Part shown: one piece after another, positions 6,227 through 10,685 of the stretch
How the letters are laid out: each line of letters begins with the position of its first letter
Numbering within the stretch: position 1 is the stretch's first letter
Assembly: GCA_023381945.1 (NCBI GenBank)
Contig: JAMCQY010000289.1
Location: forward strand, 1 to 10,685
Source of the DNA: Deltaproteobacteria bacterium
Lineage (GTDB): Bacteria > Desulfobacterota > Desulfobaccia > Desulfobaccales > 0-14-0-80-60-11
DNA: 10,685 bases
Reading direction: 5' to 3'
Translations under genes and position numbers: made by a program
The notes under the pieces: model-generated
Told to the model about the DNA's origin: nothing
Seen by the model: the letters and a program-made list of their open reading frames with translations, nothing else
Databases searched by the model: none

Positions 6227-7987
6227 CTATGAACCCATCGCCTCAGTAACAACTTGTTCTGCCTCTTCCTGGCTGACAGGGGCCACCGCCACCCGATCCC
6301 GTCCCTCCTCCTTGGCCTGATAAAGAGCCTTATCCGCCATCCGGATCAGGTTCTGTACTGTGGTGCCGTGTTCCGGAAAAGCCGCCACTCCCAGAGATAT
6401 AGTGGCCCGGCGCAGAAGGTGCCCCTGATGCATGATGTTGAGGCCTTTGAACTTTTCCCGCAGTTGCTCGGCCTTTTGGCCCGCGGCTGCCAACGACATT
6501 TCCGGCAGAATTACCAGAAATTCTTCACCCCCGTAACGGCAGGCAATATCGGTTTGGCGAGTTTTATTCTTCAGAAAAGTCCCCATCTCTTGCAGCAAGG
6601 CGTCGCCGGCATCGTGGCCGAACTCGTCATTAAACCGCTTGAAATGATCCACGTCCAGCATAATAATTGCCAGGGGACGGCGATGCCGGGCGGCCCGGTA
6701 GATCTCCCGTTCCAGCGCCCCTTCCAGGTAGCGGCGGTTGTACAAACCGGTGAGCGCGTCCCGGATCGATTGGTGGCGCAGCGTCTCCCGCAACAGCAGA
6801 TTGGAGAGGGCCAGGGTCAGATGTTCGGCTACGGTCGCGGCCAGCTGTCTTTTTGATTCATTCATACAGATTCTGGCATCTTTGCATTGCAGGCGCAGCA
6901 CCCCCATAGCATCACCCTGGGCCACCATGGGCAGACAGAGAAATTCAACCCCGCTGGGGGCATCGGGATGGCGGCAGAGGCCGGCATGGCGCTCGCTGGT
7001 GCCCAGGATGCGCCCGGTGCGCAAAGCCCAGCACTCCTCCTTGGGAAATACCTCCCGGCCAAGCTGCACGTCTCCCCAGGTCGACACGACTTTTAATAAC
7101 TTGGTGGCCGGATCAATGACCGACAGAACTCCGACTTCTTGGTGGAAGATTTGTTGGAGGAAATTGCTGACCACGCTGTAGGCCTCGTCAGCGTTTAAAC
7201 AGCTCTGGAGTAAGTCTCCCATTTCGCTGAGCAGAGTAAGTTCGTGGTTGCGCTTCTCCAAGACTTGAACCGTGGCAGTGAGTTCCTCTTTGGAATTGCG
7301 CAAAGCCTCCTCAGCCAGCCTCCGGTCGGTGACATCGAAGAAAACCCCGCTGATATAATCAACCCTCCCCTGCTCATTTAAAATTATTTGACTGCGCTCT
7401 TGAATCCAGATAAGCCGCTTATCTTTACATACGAAACGGTATTCCCTGACATAAAAACCATTGCCCTTCAGCGCCCGAAGAAAGGTCTCCTTGGCGGCGT
7501 CTCGGTCTTCGGGAAAGATGAGGTCGGTCCATTTTAATTTCCGCGAATTGAACAGTTCTTTTTCATAGCCCGCTATTTCTTTCACTTTATCGTCAAACAG
7601 ATCCAGGGTCCCGTCGATGTATCCCTGGAAAACCACAGCCGGCGCGGTCTTGGCCAATAACTGGTATCTCGTCTCGCTTTGCATGACGCTCTCATCGGCG
7701 CGGCGTTTAATGCCGCGGAAGAGCGGTCCGATCAGTGACAGCCCCAGGAGCAGGAAACCCGATGAAACTAAGGCAATAATTTCAGTGGGCAGGGACGGGG
7801 GAAGGCCCTGTTTCAAACAATGGTATAGCGTGAAGCCGCGCCTGCCCGTCATTAGGGTGATGCCCGCAGCCACAAACACCCAGGCCCAGATTTTGCCGGT
7901 AGTCCATATCAGCCTCAGGGCTAAAATCGTCGCGCCAATTTGCAGCAGCACCGATAAGATCAGAACTAGATAGGCTGTGGTTTCCAT
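6227..7987 (-). CDS. Membrane-anchored PAS-GAF-GGDEF diguanylate cyclase
   Basis: This 586-residue protein is predicted to make cyclic di-GMP from two GTP at the inner membrane. The N-terminus has about three hydrophobic segments (near 5-28, 33-47 and 69-90). A PAS domain of the PAS_3 type follows (about 105-222, with WTDLIFPEDRD and the end FFDVTDR), then a short coiled-coil-like linker, a GAF domain (about 245-395, with CWALRTGR and LCLPMVAQGDAMGVLRLQ), and the cyclase domain (about 405-570). The active-site loop is GGEEF (486-490), metal-binding Asp is in DVDHFK (445-450), and an RxxD product-inhibition site, RQTD (477-480), sits exactly five residues before it. It therefore looks catalytically active and feedback-controlled. 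The input signal is unknown. The ribosome-binding site before the ATG is weak (AAAGA). It is transcribed away from pdxA and convergent with the POR operon. Confidence 0.93.
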   Translation of the reverse strand: METTAYLVLILSVLLQIGATILALRLIWTTGKIWAWVFVAAGITLMTGRRGFTLYHCLKQGLPPSLPTEIIALVSSGFLLLGLSLIGPLFRGIKRRADESVMQSETRYQLLAKTAPAVVFQGYIDGTLDLFDDKVKEIAGYEKELFNSRKLKWTDLIFPEDRDAAKETFLRALKGNGFYVREYRFVCKDKRLIWIQERSQIILNEQGRVDYISGVFFDVTDRRLAEEALRNSKEELTATVQVLEKRNHELTLLSEMGDLLQSCLNADEAYSVVSNFLQQIFHQEVGVLSVIDPATKLLKVVSTWGDVQLGREVFPKEECWALRTGRILGTSERHAGLCRHPDAPSGVEFLCLPMVAQGDAMGVLRLQCKDARICMNESKRQLAATVAEHLTLALSNLLLRETLRHQSIRDALTGLYNRRYLEGALEREIYRAARHRRPLAIIMLDVDHFKRFNDEFGHDAGDALLQEMGTFLKNKTRQTDIACRYGGEEFLVILPEMSLAAAGQKAEQLREKFKGLNIMHQGHLLRRATISLGVAAFPEHGTTVQNLIRMADKALYQAKEEGRDRVAVAPVSQEEAEQVVTEAMGS

Positions 7988-8255
7988 TTTTCTTTCACAG
8001 GGTAAAAAATTCCCTTGAATAGGCCCGGGATTCGTATCAACTCAGCCGGCCACGACCTTCCTGATAATTATCGGCAGAAAAGGGGGTTTACCTGATTTAT
8101 TTTTGAATAAATAAAGAAGAAATATGACAGGCCGGGATGCTGCGGACTAACGAGTCCGGCATCCCGGCCAAGATTTTGCTTTTCATAATGGCAGGAGAAT
8201 TTGATGAAATGAGGGTAAGGCCCTAGGAAACAGCCAAGCTCAACTGCCGGTTTGA
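7988..8255. other. 268-base gap between pdxA and the diguanylate cyclase gene
   Basis: No gene is seen. The stretch is partly AT-rich (8095-8130) and should hold the promoter of the diguanylate cyclase if that gene is transcribed separately, but no good -35/-10 pair stands out. Small symmetric elements are the 10-base palindrome GATAATTATC (8063-8072), a 7-bp AT stem ATTTATT/AATAAAT around 8097-8112, and the large compound hairpin at 8130-8169 listed separately. Confidence 0.6.
8130..8169 (-). terminator. Compound hairpin downstream of pdxA, possible terminator
   Basis: Two perfect stems are stacked: GGCCGGGATGC (8130-8140) with GCATCCCGGCC (8159-8169), and CGGACT (8143-8148) with AGTCCG (8153-8158), closing a 4-base AACG loop. 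The only irregularity is a 2-base TG bulge. That is 17 base pairs in 40 bases. Reading the - strand, pdxA ends about 86 bases earlier and the hairpin is followed by TCATATTTCTTCTTT, T-rich but broken, so a terminator of moderate strength is likely. On the + strand it is followed by ATTTTGCTTTT. A structured small RNA or a REP-like element are alternatives. Confidence 0.6.
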
Positions 8256-9272
8256 TTACCCCGCGCCGAATCTCCTCTTGGCCATCGCCGCCGCCATGAT
8301 GATGGCGGCTTTGAGACTATCTGGCGCGGCCCGTCCGGTGCCGGCCAGGTCATAAGCGGTGCCGTGGTCCACCGAGGTGCGGATGATGGGAAGCCCCAGG
8401 GTGACGTTGACCCCGTCGATGAAGTGCAGGAGCTTCAGCGGAATCAGGCCCTGGTCGTGATACATGCAGACCACCGCGGCGAATTCTCCCTGCCGGTGCC
8501 GCCAAAACAGGGTGTCCGCCGGGAAGGGGCCTTCCACCGGCAATCCCGCGGCCCGGGCCTGCCTGATCGCAGGAATAATGATCTCTTCTTCTTCCCGGCC
8601 GAACATGCCGCCCTCCCCGGCATGCGGATTGAGGGCCGCCACGGCCAGGGGCGCTCCGGCCAGACCGAAGTCCTGCTCCAGGGCTCGGCAAACCAGATGG
8701 AAGAGACGCAGCAGACCCTCGGTGCTGAGCCGCCCAGGCACCTCGGCCAGGGCGCAGTGGATGGTGGCCAGAACCACCCGGAATTTGCTCCCGGCCAGCA
8801 TCATAGCCACCTCAAGGGTGCCGGTCTTGTCCGCCAGCAGTTCGGTATGGCCGGGATAATGGTAGCCAGACAGGTTCATGGAGAACTTGCTGATGGGCCC
8901 GGTGACCATCCCGGCCACTATCTGCTCCTGGGCCAATTCGATGGCCTTGAGGATGTAGGAGACCATGGCTTTGCCGCTATTCTTGGTGGGGCGGCCGTAC
9001 TCCAGGTCTTCCGGTTTTAGTTCGGACAGGGGCATCAGGTCTATGGTTCCAGGTTTATAGCGGCCCAATCCGGGGCGCTCGGCCAGGTGGATATTGGCCG
9101 CCGGAGATAATTCCAGGCGGGCCCGCTCCAGAGCGGGAAAATCCCCCAGCACGTAAGGCCGGCAAACCTGGTAAATCTGGCTACCGGCCAGGGCCTTGAC
9201 GATAATCTCCGGCCCGATTCCCACCGGGTCTCCCATAGTCAGTGCCAATATGGGGCGATCTTGTACAGTAAT
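8256..9272 (-). CDS. pdxA: 4-hydroxythreonine-4-phosphate dehydrogenase PdxA
   Basis: PdxA oxidises 4-phospho-hydroxy-L-threonine with NAD+ in the cytoplasm, a step in pyridoxal 5'-phosphate synthesis through the DXP-dependent route. The family start ILALTMGDPVGIGPEII is clear. The three metal-binding histidines are visible in YPGHTE, NPHAGEGG and MYHDQGL (about residues 142, 217 and 272), and the signature TSVDHGTAYDLAGTG lies near the end. Length (338 with this start) is normal. The start is uncertain: TTG at 9248 is the first ordinary start codon but has no ribosome-binding site and cuts the first beta strand, while the conserved-looking RPI just before it is encoded upstream. The ATT at 9270-9272 has GGAGG five bases before it and is used here. 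The gene follows the nuclease gene by 21 bases in the same frame, so the two are probably co-transcribed. Confidence 0.93.
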   Translation of the reverse strand: MTVQDRPILALTMGDPVGIGPEIIVKALAGSQIYQVCRPYVLGDFPALERARLELSPAANIHLAERPGLGRYKPGTIDLMPLSELKPEDLEYGRPTKNSGKAMVSYILKAIELAQEQIVAGMVTGPISKFSMNLSGYHYPGHTELLADKTGTLEVAMMLAGSKFRVVLATIHCALAEVPGRLSTEGLLRLFHLVCRALEQDFGLAGAPLAVAALNPHAGEGGMFGREEEEIIIPAIRQARAAGLPVEGPFPADTLFWRHRQGEFAAVVCMYHDQGLIPLKLLHFIDGVNVTLGLPIIRTSVDHGTAYDLAGTGRAAPDSLKAAIIMAAAMAKRRFGAG

Positions 9273-9277
9273 GGCAG

Positions 9278-9282
9278 CCTCC
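9278..9282 (-). promoter_or_regulatory. Ribosome-binding site GGAGG pointing to an ATT start of pdxA
   Basis: On the - strand GGAGG is followed by CTGCC and then ATT in the pdxA frame, an ideal 5-base spacing. The nearest standard start in frame, TTG at 9246-9248, would be 29 bases away and has no purine-rich stretch of its own. The site lies between the nuclease stop (9294-9296) and the pdxA frame. Confidence 0.55.
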
Positions 9283-9293
9283 AGATCAACTAC

Positions 9294-9827
9294 TTATCGC
9301 ACCGGGCTGGAATGGGCCAGGTGGGCTTGAAAGTTGGTCTCAAAACGCGCTGCCAGGGCCTTATCATGCACCACCAGCAGATTCTCGGCATTGTACTCTT
9401 CAGCGCTCCGGGTAAAGTTGAACGACCCGGTGATCACTGTCTCGCCGTCAATGATCATAATCTTATTGTGGGCAATCTGATGCCCCGCGTCAAGCCAGGT
9501 TGGCACCCCGGCCGCCAGCAAGGCAGCGAGTCCAGAAAACCTCCGCTGACTTTGGTCCAGGATGACATGCACCCGTACCCCCCGGGCCTGCGCGGCGATA
9601 ATGGCCTTGATAATGGGCCGGGAGGAAAGTGAATAGGCCTGGACATGGATAGAAGTACGAGCCTGATTCACGGCTGTTGTGATGGCTTCAGTGGCGCCGC
9701 CATGGGGAGAAAAATAAACCGCCCATTTTTGGGCTTGCAACGGAGCCGCCAGCAGCAGGATCGCCAGGCAGCAGATCAGCGGCAGGACTGACCTGGGTGA
9801 TCGGTTCATCTTGCTCATGCGGATCAC
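9294..9827 (-). CDS. Secreted PLD-superfamily nuclease-like protein (Nuc/EndA type)
   Basis: This protein of about 177 residues has a Sec signal peptide (basic n-region MNRSPRS, hydrophobic core LPLICCLAILLLAAP, likely cut after LQA) and a single phospholipase D superfamily domain. The catalytic HKD motif is HNKIMIID (His120, Lys122, Asp127), followed by GSFNFT and SAEEYNAENLLV, an order closely like the small periplasmic nuclease Nuc of Salmonella plasmids, which works as a dimer because it has one HKD motif. A periplasmic or secreted nuclease or phosphodiesterase is likely; phospholipase activity is less so. The start is chosen at GTG 9825-9827 because AAGGAA lies 9 bases upstream. ATG at 9818 or 9809 are alternatives, and ATG at 9884 would place the purine-rich leader inside the protein. 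Its stop codon is in the pdxA frame, 21 bases before it. Confidence 0.85.
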   Translation of the reverse strand: MIRMSKMNRSPRSVLPLICCLAILLLAAPLQAQKWAVYFSPHGGATEAITTAVNQARTSIHVQAYSLSSRPIIKAIIAAQARGVRVHVILDQSQRRFSGLAALLAAGVPTWLDAGHQIAHNKIMIIDGETVITGSFNFTRSAEEYNAENLLVVHDKALAARFETNFQAHLAHSSPVR

Positions 9828-9949
9828 ATCACGGCGTTCCTTATTTCCTTTCTCTCTTATTTTCCCCCGATTTTTTCCATGCATTCAGCGGCAAATATGT
9901 GCCAAAATAGGACGCATAACAAATATGCCGCCAAACGAGGTCGATGTCA
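9828..9949. promoter_or_regulatory. Divergent control region between the nuclease and proC genes
   Basis: The 122 bases between two divergent starts should contain promoters for both. They are more AT-rich than the genes. CAAATATG occurs twice in the same direction (9892-9899 and 9920-9927), 28 bases apart, and the outer flanks GCGGCA (9888-9893) and TGCCGC (9926-9931) form an inverted pair, a possible operator. CAAAAT and CATAAC near 9903-9919 could serve as -10 elements for proC, but no convincing -35 was found. Confidence 0.4.
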
Positions 9950-10685
9950 ATGACGGATACGGGCCAAAGGTATTTGCAGGGTGTGAAGCTGGGATTCATC
10001 GGCGCCGGCAATATGGGCGCCGCCATTATCCGGGGGCTGGTGGAAGGCGGGCGGGCGGCTCCGGAAAATGTGGTCTATTATGACCCGGACCCGCGCCGGC
10101 AGGCCGAACTGCGCAGCTTGGGGGTGAAAGCCGGCGCGGATCACGCCGAAGTAATGCACGCCCAAACAATAATCCTGGCTATCAAGCCCCAGATCATGAC
10201 CGCGGTCCTAGATTCCATCGCGGAGTATGCCGAACCGGGGCATCTGATTATCTCCATTGCCGCCGGGGTGACCCTGAAAACCTTGGAGACCGCCTTGCCC
10301 GAGACCCGGGTGATCCGCGCCATGCCGAATACCCCCACACTGGTGGGCGCCGGCATGGCCGCCCTGGCCTTGGGCAGCCGCGCCACCCAGGAGGACGCCG
10401 ATCTGGCCTTGGAAATCTTCGAATCGGTGGGCCGGGCTGTGGTGGTGGAAGAACGCCTCATGGACGCCGTCACCGGCCTGAGCGGCAGCGGCCCCGCCTA
10501 TGTCGCCGTGTTCATCGAAGCCCTTACTGACGGCGGCGTCAAGATGGGCCTGCCCCGGAACCTGGCCCTGGTACTGGCCAGCCAGACCGTCATCGGCGCC
10601 GCCCGCCTCTGCCTGGAAGAGGAAATGCACCCGGGAGTCCTGAAAGACCTGGTCACCTCACCCGGCGGCACCACTATCACCGGTC
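9950..10685 (+). CDS. proC: Pyrroline-5-carboxylate reductase ProC, 3' end missing
   Basis: ProC reduces 1-pyrroline-5-carboxylate to L-proline with NAD(P)H, the last step of proline synthesis in the cytoplasm. About 245 residues are visible. The N-terminal Rossmann fold has GFIGAGNMGAA (15-25). Further typical segments are LAIKPQ, ISIAAGVTL, VIRAMPNTP, and the dimerisation-domain signature SGSGPAYV with EALTDGGVKMGL; near the window end LKDLVTSPGGTTITG matches the ProC C-terminal signature. Full-length proteins are about 270 residues, so roughly the last 25 are missing beyond the window. ATG 9950 is chosen because GAGG lies 9 bases upstream; ATG 9944 and GTG 9983 are alternatives in the same frame, the last removing an 11-residue extension. 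It diverges from the nuclease gene. Confidence 0.95.
   Translation, partial: MTDTGQRYLQGVKLGFIGAGNMGAAIIRGLVEGGRAAPENVVYYDPDPRRQAELRSLGVKAGADHAEVMHAQTIILAIKPQIMTAVLDSIAEYAEPGHLIISIAAGVTLKTLETALPETRVIRAMPNTPTLVGAGMAALALGSRATQEDADLALEIFESVGRAVVVEERLMDAVTGLSGSGPAYVAVFIEALTDGGVKMGLPRNLALVLASQTVIGAARLCLEEEMHPGVLKDLVTSPGGTTITG

Noticed and set aside
8364..9020. + strand open frame opposite pdxA
   Set aside because: It is antisense to pdxA, whose metal-binding histidines and signatures fix the real frame.
9811..10083. + strand 90-codon open frame covering the nuclease/proC junction
   Set aside because: The proC frame starting at 9950 is supported by the Rossmann and C-terminal motifs; this frame overlaps it and the divergent control region.

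Overview
The window is GC-rich and looks like chromosome from an anaerobic bacterium. The gene content (an oxygen-sensitive 2-oxoacid:ferredoxin oxidoreductase joined to a soluble NADH-oxidising flavoprotein module) and the general protein style suggest a Desulfobacterota/deltaproteobacterial lineage. That placement is inference from family resemblance, not from a marker gene.

Region 1 (1-5890, + strand) is one tightly packed operon of seven genes. It begins inside the gamma subunit and continues with the delta, alpha and beta subunits of a four-subunit pyruvate (or related 2-oxoacid):ferredoxin oxidoreductase. Three iron-sulfur proteins follow with no real gap: a NuoE/HndA-like [2Fe-2S] protein, a large NuoF/HndC/HydB-like flavoprotein, and a small HoxU/NuoG-N-terminus-like ferredoxin protein. 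Junctions are 4-base or 1-base stop/start overlaps or gaps of 1-8 bases, so the seven products are probably made together. There are no hydrogenase, formate dehydrogenase or membrane subunits downstream. The simplest reading is that the NADH module is wired directly to the 2-oxoacid oxidoreductase. It may move electrons between pyruvate, ferredoxin and NAD(H), possibly by flavin-based bifurcation or confurcation. This is the most interesting part of the window.

Region 2 (5891-6226) is non-coding. It holds a hairpin terminator just after the operon, a 94-bp nested inverted repeat built from C-run/T-run/A-run/G-run arms (REP- or MITE-like), and a second, strong hairpin plus T-tract.

Region 3 (9827-6227, - strand) carries three genes in the order secreted PLD-family nuclease, pdxA (vitamin B6 synthesis) and a membrane-anchored PAS-GAF-GGDEF diguanylate cyclase. 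The nuclease and pdxA are 21 bases apart and share a reading frame. pdxA appears to lack an ATG/GTG/TTG start in the right place; its best-placed start codon is ATT behind a GGAGG. A 268-base gap with a compound hairpin separates pdxA from the diguanylate cyclase.

Region 4 (9950-10685, + strand) is proC (pyrroline-5-carboxylate reductase, proline synthesis), diverging from the nuclease gene and cut by the window end.
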